Shown piece after piece: positions 34,889 through 42,827 of a DNA stretch of 47,600 nucleotides (its first letter is position 1; each line of letters starts with the position of its first letter). The position numbers and the translations under genes were made by a program. This DNA comes from Alicyclobacillus mali (GTDB lineage: Bacteria; Bacillota; Bacilli; Alicyclobacillales; Alicyclobacillaceae): NCBI RefSeq assembly GCF_017329565.1, contig NZ_JAFMTT010000020.1. One strand, given 5' to 3'. The notes beneath the pieces were generated by a model that had not been told where the DNA came from, searched no databases, and worked only from the letters and a program-made list of their open reading frames with translations.

Positions 34889-34912
34889 CATCGTGTCTGA
34901 CATCGTGTCTGA
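34889..34912. repeat. Tandem 12-bp direct repeat
   Basis: CATCGTGTCTGA occurs twice back to back, perfectly, in the non-coding region downstream of fruA. Confidence 0.75.
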
Positions 34913-35125
34913 TCCACGAGAACCCTCGACATGTGCCAATCCGTGATGCCGACGCCGCCCGCGTCTGCTCCTTCTGCCCGCTCCTCCGCCTATTCTGCAT
35001 CGTGCAATTTCCCATCGAATGGCGCCTTCCATGGCTGAGGTGGGGCTCGGCCGCGGTCGCCGAGACAAGGGCGCATGGACTGTGGCACAATAGCCGTGAG
35101 ACACGAAGGGATGGGGGACGGCTGG

Positions 35126-36553
35126 ATGGACGTCATGACAGGAACGCTCGTCGAGTGGGCGATGGCCATTCGACAAGGCGATGTGTCCTCGTTCGACGCC
35201 GTGGCGCGGCATCTCGAGCAAATGGCCGCGCACAACGTGGACGGGATGGGGATTCGCGCCGTGATCGAGGTGAACCCCGAGGCCCTGTTGGAGGCCGAGG
35301 CGCGGGACCGGGAACGCCGCACCGGATTTTTGCGGGGCCCGCTGCACGGGGTGCCCATCCTCGTCAAGGATAACCTCGACACGGCCGACGCCATGCAGAC
35401 GACGGCTGGATCGGTGGCGCTCGAGGGGCACCGGGCCAAGGAGGACGCGGAGGTGGTGCGCCGGCTTCGCGCGGCGGGCGCCGTGATCATCGGCAAGGCG
35501 AATCTGACGGAATGGGCGAACTTCCTGAGCGATCATATGCCGAACGGGTATTCCTCGCGCGGCGGGCAGACGCTGAATCCGTATGGGCCTGGCAAGTTTG
35601 ATGTCGGCGGCTCGAGTTCAGGGTCCGGCGCGGGGGTCGCGGCGGGCTTTGCCCCTGCGGCCATCGGCACGGAGACGAGCGGCTCCATCCTGAGCCCGTC
35701 GAGCGCCAACAGCCTCGTGGGGTTGAAGCCGACGCTCGGCATGGTCAGCCGGCGGGGCATCATCCCCATCGCGATAAGCCAGGATACGGCGGGGCCGATG
35801 GCGCGCACGGTCGCCGATGCGGCGCTTTTGATGTCCGTCATCGCCGGCCCGGATCCGCGGGACGTGGCGACGCAGGGCGTGCGCTGGCCGTCGCTCGAGG
35901 CTTGGCTTCACCTTCGCCGCGGCGCGCTCCAAGGCGCGCGGATTGGCGTGCCGCTGGCCTATCTGGAGGAAGTTCCAGAGGACGAGCGCTCGGTCTTCCA
36001 TGAGGCGCTCTCCGAGCTGCGCGAGCTTGGGGCGGACGTGATCGAGTGCGATCTCGCGAAGGACAGTTTCGATTACGACGTGCTCGTCGCGGAGTTTCCG
36101 CCGGCGCTGGATCGGTATCTCGCCACCGTGGAGCCATGGCTGCCCGTCCATTCGCTCGCCGATGTGATGGCGTTCAATGCCTGTCACGCCGATCGCGCCC
36201 TCCGATACGGCCAGGCGATTTTCGAGCGGGCGCGGGCGCAGAGCCACCTCCACCTCGCGGACGGCGCGTACATCCGCGCGCGGCTTCGCGATCTGCGCAG
36301 GTCGCGCCAGGAAGGCATCGACCGCGTGCTCGCGGAGCACCGGTTGGACGCGCTTGCGTTTGTGAACTACTACGGCTGTTCCATTGCGGCGAAGGCGGGG
36401 TATCCGTCCATCACCGTGCCCGCCGGGTACACGCAGGAGGGCAAGCCGGTGGGACTGACGCTCACCAGCACCGCGTACAGCGACGTCCGGCTGTGCCAGT
36501 TGGCGTACGACTACGAGCAGGCGACCCATCACCGCCGCCCGCCTGCGATGTGA
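35126..36553 (+). CDS. Amidase (amidase-signature family)
   Basis: 475-residue Ser-cisSer-Lys hydrolase. The catalytic set is Lys81 (VPILVKDN), cis-Ser163 (VGGSSSGSG) and nucleophile Ser187 (GTETSGSI). The family glycine/serine signature and LVGLKPTLG are present, and the C-terminal FVNYYGCSIAAKAGYPSITVPAG is typical. Not part of a GatCAB set here. Amide substrate unknown. The start is uncertain; ATG at 35126 with GGGGGA upstream is my choice, others lie at 35075, 35111 and 35135. The DUF423 gene follows 12 nt later and may be co-transcribed. Confidence 0.88.
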   Translation: MDVMTGTLVEWAMAIRQGDVSSFDAVARHLEQMAAHNVDGMGIRAVIEVNPEALLEAEARDRERRTGFLRGPLHGVPILVKDNLDTADAMQTTAGSVALEGHRAKEDAEVVRRLRAAGAVIIGKANLTEWANFLSDHMPNGYSSRGGQTLNPYGPGKFDVGGSSSGSGAGVAAGFAPAAIGTETSGSILSPSSANSLVGLKPTLGMVSRRGIIPIAISQDTAGPMARTVADAALLMSVIAGPDPRDVATQGVRWPSLEAWLHLRRGALQGARIGVPLAYLEEVPEDERSVFHEALSELRELGADVIECDLAKDSFDYDVLVAEFPPALDRYLATVEPWLPVHSLADVMAFNACHADRALRYGQAIFERARAQSHLHLADGAYIRARLRDLRRSRQEGIDRVLAEHRLDALAFVNYYGCSIAAKAGYPSITVPAGYTQEGKPVGLTLTSTAYSDVRLCQLAYDYEQATHHRRPPAM

Positions 36554-36565
36554 GGAGGAAGCACC

Positions 36566-36928
36566 ATGGCGTTTGCGATTTGGGGAGGCGTGTTCGCATT
36601 TCTCGCCGTCGCGCTTGGCGCGTTTGGCGCGCACGTGTTGGGGGACAAGCTGTCAGCCGAGATGATGTCCGTCTACCACACGGGCGATCAGTACCAGATG
36701 TATCACGCGCTGGCGCTCATCGCCGTCGGCATCCTGCTCCGGCTTCATCCCGATTCTCGCCTAATGTCCGCGGCGGGGTGGTTGTTCGCCGTGGGGATTG
36801 TGCTGTTCTCGGGCAGCCTGTACGCCCTCAGCGTGTCTGGCGTCAAGGTGCTCGGGGCCATCACGCCCATCGGCGGCCTCTGCTTCCTGGCCGGGTGGAT
36901 TTGTTTCATCCTCGCCTTGGCGCGCTGA
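36566..36928 (+). CDS. DUF423 family membrane protein (YwdK-like)
   Basis: 120-residue protein with about four hydrophobic helices. Family features: FAFLAVALGAFGAHVL at the N-terminus, an HTGDQYQMYHALALIAVG segment, SGSLYALSVSG and the GAITPIGGLCFLAGW ending. Function of the family is not known. GAGGAGG lies close before the ATG. Its last 168 bp overlap the end of the convergent EamA gene, which is unusually long. Confidence 0.9.
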   Translation: MAFAIWGGVFAFLAVALGAFGAHVLGDKLSAEMMSVYHTGDQYQMYHALALIAVGILLRLHPDSRLMSAAGWLFAVGIVLFSGSLYALSVSGVKVLGAITPIGGLCFLAGWICFILALAR

Positions 36929-37774
36929 TCGCCAGAGATAAGCGCCCACGCTGGTGAGGCAGATGGCGCCGCCGAGCCCCTCGAGCGGCGAGATGGGCTG
37001 GTGCAGAAGCAACGCTGCGAGGATGGAACCGACCACCGGTTCCCCCACGACGGTCATGGCGATGGCCGTCGGCGGCACGCGGTGCAGGAGCGCGTTGAAG
37101 ATGCCGTGGCCGAGAATGGTCGAGACAACGGCAAGCGCTGCGAACAAGAGCCAGTTGTGGGCGCTGTAGCCCCAAAACGGCGCGCCCAGGCATGCGTTGG
37201 CCAGGGCGAGCACCGCACCGCCGACGACAAAAGCCGATGCGTTGTACGTCCACGCGGGGATCTCCATCCGGGCCCGTGCGCCGACGAGGACGTAGCCCGA
37301 GACGGCGAGGGTCCCGAGGAGCGACATCAGGTCGCCCAGGGCGCCGGTGCGGGTGACTCCGGCGCTCGCCGCTGCGGCGAGGGCGGCGCCAGCGATGGCC
37401 ACCGCCATGCTGGCGAGATCGACCCACGCCGCGGGCGCCCGGCGCCACAGCCGCTCACCCATCCACACAAACACCGGTTCGAGCGCCAGAATGATGAGCG
37501 ACGAGGCGACGCTCGTCAGCTTCAGCGACTCAATCCAAAACAGAAAGTGAAGGCCGAGCAATACCCCGCTCGCCGCGAGCCATCCCGACATCCGCCGAAC
37601 GGACTGCGCCGGCGGCCGTTCCCGCCACACGGCGGGCACGAGCAGGACGGCAGCCATCCACAGCCGGTACATGCCGATCACGCCCGCCGGCTCCGTCGAC
37701 CACGCGATGAAAATGGCGGAGAACGAGATGGCGACGAGGCCGACGGCGAGGAGCAAGGCCGTGCTCGCCCTCAC
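36761..37774 (-). CDS. DMT/EamA family transporter
   Basis: 337-residue membrane protein with ten predicted helices as two EamA repeats, the second around GEPVVGSILAALLLHQPISP. Probably a metabolite exporter; substrate unknown. The usual family end is near LWRSARQG (about residue 285). A further 50-residue hydrophilic tail, rich in Glu, Ala, Gly and His, is coded wholly antisense to the DUF423 gene and looks like an extension into that gene. The GTG at 37774 overlaps the stop of the S9 peptidase gene (GTGA). Confidence 0.85.
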   Translation of the reverse strand: MRASTALLLAVGLVAISFSAIFIAWSTEPAGVIGMYRLWMAAVLLVPAVWRERPPAQSVRRMSGWLAASGVLLGLHFLFWIESLKLTSVASSLIILALEPVFVWMGERLWRRAPAAWVDLASMAVAIAGAALAAAASAGVTRTGALGDLMSLLGTLAVSGYVLVGARARMEIPAWTYNASAFVVGGAVLALANACLGAPFWGYSAHNWLLFAALAVVSTILGHGIFNALLHRVPPTAIAMTVVGEPVVGSILAALLLHQPISPLEGLGGAICLTSVGAYLWRSARQGEDETNPPGQEAEAADGRDGPEHLDARHAEGVQAAREQHNPHGEQPPRRGH

Positions 37775-39573
37775 GGCGTCGAAGCGTGGCGGTGCCGATC
37801 GAGAAACGCGATGGTCCGCCTGTAGGCTTCAATCTCGTTCTCCAGCTTCATAAATCCGTGGCCCTCGTCCTGAAACACGATATATTCCACATCCCGCCCT
37901 TTCTCCCGCAGGGCTTGCACAATCTGATCCGATTCCGCCTTGACGACGCGCGGGTCGTTCGCGCCTTGGATGACGAGCATGGGCTTCGTCATGCCGTCCA
38001 GATACGTGATGGGCGAGTCCTTGATCAGCCGCTCGCGATCCGCCGGATCGTCCGGGTCGCCCAGCCACATTTTCATGATGGGCTTCCAGAAGTCCGGGAC
38101 TGATTGCGCGAAGGTGACGAGATTGCTCGGCCCGAAGAGGTCGACGCAGGCGCGGAAGTAGTCCGCATGCCGGCCATGCAAAAGAAGCGTCATATAGCCG
38201 CCGTAGCTGCCTCCGACCAAGAAAAGCTTGTCGCGGTCCGCGAGGCCCTGCGCGACGAGCCACTCGATGCTCGCAATCATGTCCTTGCGCGGCCCTTCGC
38301 CCCAGTCGCGCTCCACCATCTTCATGAACCGGCTGCCGTACCCCGTGCTGCCGCGGAAATTCGGCGCGAACACCTGGTACCCGAAGAGGAGCCAGTACTG
38401 AAACAGTTTCCGGAAGCCTTTGCGCTCGGCGGCCTGCGGCCCGCCATGTGGCCAAACGATGGTGTAGCCATTCGCAACCTCGGGCTTTGGGCGGAAGAGC
38501 AGCGCTTCGAGGGTCAGACCGTCAAAAGACGGGAAGTGGACCACGTCGGCCTGCACCAAGTCGTCCGGGGAAAAGCCCATGGGGCGCACCCGCGTGAGCG
38601 GACGCCATGTGCCGTCCAGGTCGAGCATCCAAACATTCCCGGGCTCGTTGTCGCTTCCGCCGAGAAGATACAGGCGCCCGCTGTCCCCAACCTTGATTTG
38701 CCCGACGACGTCGCAAGGCGCGCTCAGCTTCTCTGCAGAACCGGTGCGCAGGTCCACTCGGTACAGTTCGTCGATCACGCCGCGCATCACGGCGGCGTAC
38801 GCGGTCTGGCTGTCCTCGTGCACGGCCACGTGCGTGACGCTTCCCTTTTCCGGCGCCCAGATGCGCTGGAACGAACCGGTTTGCGGATCAAACGAGGCGA
38901 GATAGAGTTCGTCCGCTTGATAGTCCGTGGCGAAGACCACGAGATGACCCGCGAATTCGATGGACTCCACGATGTGCGGAGTCCCGGGGTCCGGCGTCAG
39001 GCTGACGCGTTCGCCGCCGCGGTGGAGGTGGGCGATCTGGTACGTGTTCGCGAAGGACGTCGCGGTTACCCAGGAAGTCTCGTCGTCGCTCACGGCCACC
39101 AAGACGGTGGGACCGCCCTCACCTTGGTAAAGGGTTTTCTCCTCGCCGGATTCGAGATCGAACACGTAGCCGCACAAATACGTGGGATTGTCCTTGTCCG
39201 ACGAGTAGTAGATGCGGTTTCCGTCCTTGGACGTCGTGCAGAACATCAAGCGGCGGCCCTCGTGGGTGCAAAGCGGCTGCTTTTCGCCGCCGCGGGGCGG
39301 GATGAGGTAGAGTTGGGCGTTCTCATCTCCGTCGTGATCGAACGCGACGAGCACGTAGCGGCCTTGGGGGTCAAAGTGCATCGCGTAGGGCACCTGGCCT
39401 TCGTTCGTCAGCCGGTAGGGGAAGGGGCAATCGAGATCGATGCCCCAGGCGTCGTAGCGGCCGGAGAAATTGGTGGCGACGGCGATCCGGGTCTCGTCCT
39501 TTGCGACCGCCAGCCCGAAGATGGTGGGGGTGTGAAAGAGTTGTTCGGGATTCGGGCGCGGGAGTTGTATCAC
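37771..39573 (-). CDS. S9 family serine peptidase (prolyl oligopeptidase fold)
   Basis: 600-residue cytoplasmic peptidase, related to dipeptidyl/acylaminoacyl peptidases. The first 350 residues contain propeller-type WD-like repeats (DPQGRYVLVAFDHDGDEN, SDDETSWVTATSF). The hydrolase domain has WPHGGPQ, nucleophile Ser456 in GGSYGGYM, an Asp in QGANDPRV and His in DEGHGF. GTG at 39573 is placed 10 nt from GAAGGAG. Codes the head of an operon with the EamA gene. Peptide specificity not seen. Confidence 0.9.
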   Translation of the reverse strand: MIQLPRPNPEQLFHTPTIFGLAVAKDETRIAVATNFSGRYDAWGIDLDCPFPYRLTNEGQVPYAMHFDPQGRYVLVAFDHDGDENAQLYLIPPRGGEKQPLCTHEGRRLMFCTTSKDGNRIYYSSDKDNPTYLCGYVFDLESGEEKTLYQGEGGPTVLVAVSDDETSWVTATSFANTYQIAHLHRGGERVSLTPDPGTPHIVESIEFAGHLVVFATDYQADELYLASFDPQTGSFQRIWAPEKGSVTHVAVHEDSQTAYAAVMRGVIDELYRVDLRTGSAEKLSAPCDVVGQIKVGDSGRLYLLGGSDNEPGNVWMLDLDGTWRPLTRVRPMGFSPDDLVQADVVHFPSFDGLTLEALLFRPKPEVANGYTIVWPHGGPQAAERKGFRKLFQYWLLFGYQVFAPNFRGSTGYGSRFMKMVERDWGEGPRKDMIASIEWLVAQGLADRDKLFLVGGSYGGYMTLLLHGRHADYFRACVDLFGPSNLVTFAQSVPDFWKPIMKMWLGDPDDPADRERLIKDSPITYLDGMTKPMLVIQGANDPRVVKAESDQIVQALREKGRDVEYIVFQDEGHGFMKLENEIEAYRRTIAFLDRHRHASTP

Positions 39574-39798
39574 GAGTTTCACGCTCCTTCGTGGGGTGAA
39601 CCTGAGGGTGGTTCGGCCATCTGAGATGGATATTTTGCGCGGAGTGTGAAAATTCCTGCCGAGCCGTGGGGCGGTTCCAAAAGATTGGAGGATAGGCGCG
39701 GGGAACCGTATCGGCATGGGGGTCACCCGGTTCACGCCGGCGGTCGCCCTTCTGTGTTATAGTCGGGTGAGCAGAAGCGAGACGGGCGGTGAAGGTAC

Positions 39799-40464
39799 TT
39801 GACAGGTCCATTGGAGCTTGAGGGTGCACATGAGGCGCATTCCAACCCAGAAGTCGACTTGTATCTCGAACAGGGTTGCATGCGCTGTCGCTTTGGCGGC
39901 ACGCCGGACTGCAAGGTCCACCGATGGGAGGACGCGTTAAAGGCGCTTCGCGCCATTCTGCAGAGCTGCGGGCTCGCCGAGGAAGTGAAATGGCGGCAGC
40001 CTTGTTATACCTATCAGGGCCGGGATGTGGTCATCATGAGCGCCTTCAAGGACTCCTGCGCGCTCAACTTTCTCAAGGGAGGCATGTTGGAGGATCGCCA
40101 CGGCTTGTTGGAGAAGCCGGGCGAGCACACGCAGGTGGGGCGCCAGATGCGGTTTCGAAGCGCGGATGAGGTGAAGGCGCGCGAGGACGCCATTCGCGAC
40201 TACATCCAGCAGGCTGTCGAGATCGAGCGCGGGGGCCAAGCGGCGCCACCCTGCGAGGCGCCGGAGCTTCCGATGCCGGAGGAGCTGTTGCACAAGTTCG
40301 ATGAGATGCCGGAGTTGCGGCAGGCGTTCGAGTCGCTGACACCTGGCAGGCGGCGTGCGTACCTCCTGCACTTTTCGGCGCCCAAGCAGTCGAAGACGCG
40401 GGCGGCGCGAATCGAGAAATGCATCCCCATGATCCTGGAGGGCAAGGGCCTCTACGACCGCTGA
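39799..40464 (+). CDS. YdeI-like DUF1801 family protein
   Basis: 221 residues. The core LRAILQSCGLAEEVKWRQPC, the helix with FKDSCALNFLKGGML, and the C-terminal SLTPGRRRAYLLHFSAPKQS and RIEKCIPMIL match recalled Bacillus YdeI. An N-terminal segment GCMRCRFGGTPDCKVHRW with three cysteines and a histidine resembles a small metal site seen in one subfamily. Family function is not established; a bacteriocin or antimicrobial link has been suggested for some. A TTG at 39799 is used as start because family residues (NPEVDLYL) precede the first ATG codon; GGTGAAGG lies just before it. Confidence 0.85.
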   Translation: MTGPLELEGAHEAHSNPEVDLYLEQGCMRCRFGGTPDCKVHRWEDALKALRAILQSCGLAEEVKWRQPCYTYQGRDVVIMSAFKDSCALNFLKGGMLEDRHGLLEKPGEHTQVGRQMRFRSADEVKAREDAIRDYIQQAVEIERGGQAAPPCEAPELPMPEELLHKFDEMPELRQAFESLTPGRRRAYLLHFSAPKQSKTRAARIEKCIPMILEGKGLYDR

Positions 40465-40529
40465 ACGGCGATGCAAGAAATATGTGGAAGGGTGTGGATG
40501 AATGGGCGTTGGACAGGTACTTCATCGTA

Positions 40530-40556
40530 TTGCGTATTTAGCTATATGGCTATAAA
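40530..40556 (+). promoter_or_regulatory. Putative promoter and overlapping inverted repeat upstream of sdpRI
   Basis: TTGCGT at 40530-40535 is followed after 15 nt by TATAAA at 40551-40556. Overlapping the -10 is TAGC-6-GCTA, inside a strikingly A/T-rich stretch. As SdpR is an autorepressor in Bacillus, this could be its operator. The spacer is short by 2 nt, so it is a candidate only. Confidence 0.4.
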
Positions 40557-40588
40557 ATGAATCAAGAAGTCGTGCGAGGATTGTGGTG

Positions 40589-40876
40589 GTGAAGGTGAAT
40601 GAGCGCGTATTCAAAGCCATGTCGGATGGGACGAGGCGGAGGATTCTTGAACTGTTGAAGACAGGGCCGAAGACGGCCGGGGAGATTGCGGACCACTTTC
40701 CCCATGCGCAGCCCACAATCAGCCGTCATCTCAGCGTATTGAAACACGCAGATCTGGTGGTGGACCGGCGCGAGGGAACGCACATCGTCTACCGGCTCAA
40801 CACCACCGTGTTGCAGGAGTGGCTGGCCTGGCTTCTTGAACACTTTGGGAGTGATGACCGTGACAGGGAAGCGTAA
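40589..40876 (+). CDS. sdpR: ArsR-family repressor, SdpR-like
   Basis: Winged-helix repressor of about 95 residues. Closely follows the SdpR pattern: VFKAMSDGTRRRILELLK, KTAGEIADHFPHAQPTISRHLSVLK, and REGTHIVYRLNTTVLQEWL. No ArsR metal-site cysteines. In Bacillus SdpR represses the sdpRI operon and is sequestered by SdpI when SdpC toxin is bound (established there). Start within a run of GTGs at 40583-40589; 40589 gives the best distance to AGGA. It overlaps sdpI by 17 bp. Confidence 0.88.
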   Translation: MKVNERVFKAMSDGTRRRILELLKTGPKTAGEIADHFPHAQPTISRHLSVLKHADLVVDRREGTHIVYRLNTTVLQEWLAWLLEHFGSDDRDREA

Positions 40877-41513
40877 ACCGCAAGCGGTGCCGTGGTGGGG
40901 CTGGGCGGCATGGGCCTTGGCGTTGGCGTTTGGCTGCTTGGCGTACCCGCATCTGCCCGCTGATATCCCAAGTTATCTGCAGTCGAATGATACGCCGCGC
41001 TCGCGATTTTGGGTCGTCTTTGATGGACCTGCTGTGATGTTGGGCATCATGCTCCTTTGGTACGCGTATCGGTGGTGGAGGCGGAACTCGAAGCTCGATG
41101 CTTCCTTTTGGTCGACATATCGGTACATTGGCGGCGTGGTGGTGGTCTGCGTTTCTCTGATGTACGCGGCGGACCTTGCTCATGTGCTTCACAGGGCCAC
41201 GCTGCGGTGGGAGGCCACCGCGTCTGGACTCATGTTTATGCTCATCGCGAACGTGCTCCCGCGCGTACGGCCGAACGGTTGGATCGGCGTGCGCGTGTCA
41301 TGGACGTTTGCGGACGAGCGCGTATGGACTTGGACGCACCGCCTCTGCGGCCAACTGGGCGTCCCCGCCGGGATGTTGATCATCCTGTTGGCGTGGGTGT
41401 TGCCAGCCGGCCACGGGATGCTCGAGGTCGCCATGCTGGTTCCCGTGTGCCTGTGGGTTTTCATCGCGTTGGTGGCCTCGTATATGTACGCGAGGCGCCT
41501 TCGGAAGCTATGA
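40860..41513 (+). CDS. sdpI: SdpI-type immunity/signal membrane protein
   Basis: 217-residue protein with about six hydrophobic segments. The N-terminal part is DUF1648-like (LPADIPSYL), and the C-terminal part carries the SdpI hallmark NVLPRVRPNGWIGVRVSWTFADERVWTWTHRLCGQL. In Bacillus SdpI protects against the SdpC cannibalism toxin and captures SdpR. No SdpA, SdpB or SdpC is coded here, so it may respond to another signal. GTG 40860 suits GGGAG at proper spacing; ATG 40854 is the alternative. Confidence 0.88.
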   Translation: MTGKRKPQAVPWWGWAAWALALAFGCLAYPHLPADIPSYLQSNDTPRSRFWVVFDGPAVMLGIMLLWYAYRWWRRNSKLDASFWSTYRYIGGVVVVCVSLMYAADLAHVLHRATLRWEATASGLMFMLIANVLPRVRPNGWIGVRVSWTFADERVWTWTHRLCGQLGVPAGMLIILLAWVLPAGHGMLEVAMLVPVCLWVFIALVASYMYARRLRKL

Positions 41514-41554
41514 CGGGCGCTTCGAGGCGGCGCTCGCGAAACGGAGGTGGCGAG

Positions 41555-42757
41555 GTGCACAAAGTCTCAAAGTGGCGCAAGGCGCTGAGAGAGCTCACGT
41601 CACCCGTTGGCTGGCAGGATGTTCTCCCGGAGTACGTGTTCTATCGCGGCGTGGAATACGCGGAAACCGGGCGCGTGGTCTCCTGGTCGCTGCACGACGG
41701 CGCTATCCGCGCTGTCGTGCGCGGCTCGGCAGACTATCGCGTCTTTTTGCACATCGAAGATGTCGAGCAGAGTCATTGCTCGTGTCCGTACGGCGGGCCG
41801 TGCAAACACTGGGTCGCCGTCGCGCTGCACGTCGCCCGCGAGACGCGGCTCGACGGGATTCGAGGAGGGCAACCGCTCGATCTCGACGCGTACCTCGGCT
41901 CCATCGGAGACGGTGAAGTGCCGGCCTATGTCGCCGATGTCATGGCGTTGCGCCCCGACGTCTCGCTCCTCCTTCGCGCCATGCGCTTCGTGCAAACGGC
42001 GCCCGTCCGTTGGGCAGATGAACCGTCGCTCTCCCATCTTCACCAGGAGGCGCGAGCGCTGCTTCTTGCCGCCGACCAAATCGCGCAAGGCGATGCGGCC
42101 GTCGCTGTGGGGCGGGACGCGCCGCCTCCCGTCACCGTCACGTACACCGGCGCGGGCTGGGAGAGCGCACGAAGGCTGATTCAAGCCTTCGCGGACGCCC
42201 TCGCGGGTGAAACGCCCGCGGAGCTTGCGCCCTATGCGGTCTGCGATTTCCGCCTGCTCGTGGCGCGCTTGAGCGACGACGTCCCGGGCGAGTACGAGCT
42301 TTCTCACAGGGAGCTCCTCCGCTCGCTCGGCGCCCCACTCGCGGCGGCGGTCAAGCGGCTTTCCGGCCTCGGGGATGCGGCGATGGACGAATGGCGCACA
42401 TGGTCGCTTGCCAGACTCTCCGAAGCGACCTGTGCCGAAGATGCACTCGACGCGCTATCTGCGCTGCAGGGCGGGTGGTTCGACACGCGCCATCTGCGCG
42501 CCGCCTGCGAGCGGGTGATTGCCGTCGATGATTTCCCCCGTCCGCCCGGCCTAGAAGGCTGCGTGCCGCACGTGCCCTGGATTCCGGTGTCGCTGGCCAC
42601 GCGGATCGAGGAGAATTGGCGCGAGATGATCGCCTTTGCGCTCCAGATGGGCGATCGCGCCGCGGTCGACGAGATCGCCCGCATGCGGCCCGTGTCTGAC
42701 CGCGATGCGGATATGCGCCTGGCGCGGGCTGCCATGGACGCTCGCGCGCGTCCTTGA
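41555..42757 (+). CDS. SWIM zinc-finger protein
   Basis: 400-residue protein. Residues about 75-100 hold the SWIM zinc finger, with HCSCPYGGPCKHWVAVAL giving the CxC...CxH ligands. The rest has no domain I recognise; it is mostly helical with many Ala, Arg and Asp. In bacteria SWIM proteins are usually next to an SNF2-type helicase, which is absent here. GTG 41555 is preferred for the strong GGAGGTGG; an in-frame ATG 41510 would overlap the sdpI stop (ATGA). It is part of the sdpRI unit by position. Confidence 0.8.
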   Translation: MHKVSKWRKALRELTSPVGWQDVLPEYVFYRGVEYAETGRVVSWSLHDGAIRAVVRGSADYRVFLHIEDVEQSHCSCPYGGPCKHWVAVALHVARETRLDGIRGGQPLDLDAYLGSIGDGEVPAYVADVMALRPDVSLLLRAMRFVQTAPVRWADEPSLSHLHQEARALLLAADQIAQGDAAVAVGRDAPPPVTVTYTGAGWESARRLIQAFADALAGETPAELAPYAVCDFRLLVARLSDDVPGEYELSHRELLRSLGAPLAAAVKRLSGLGDAAMDEWRTWSLARLSEATCAEDALDALSALQGGWFDTRHLRAACERVIAVDDFPRPPGLEGCVPHVPWIPVSLATRIEENWREMIAFALQMGDRAAVDEIARMRPVSDRDADMRLARAAMDARARP

Positions 42758-42827
42758 CGCTCGCCCTGCGCGTCTGTACATTTTGTCTATCGCTTGTGAT
42801 TTGAGCGCAGGAAGGGAGCCGACCACG

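Larger units (their letters stand above)
34783..35125. other. Intergenic region between fruA and the amidase
   Basis: 343 bp with no gene I can support. It holds a hairpin (34859-34886) that may act as the fru operon end, and a perfect tandem 12-bp repeat (34889-34912). The open frames on both strands here have poor composition and no ribosome site. The amidase promoter must lie in its last part; I see no consensus elements. Confidence 0.6.

Noticed and set aside
34770..35090. Minus-strand 106-codon frame in the fruA/amidase gap
   Set aside because: No ribosome site, low-quality composition, crosses the hairpin and tandem repeat.
38104..39624. 506-codon open frame antisense to the S9 peptidase
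   Set aside because: Opposite strand has catalytic motifs; this frame has none.
42758..42827. Possible SAM (S-box) riboswitch before metI
   Set aside because: The gap is only 70 bp and shows none of the conserved S-box helices.
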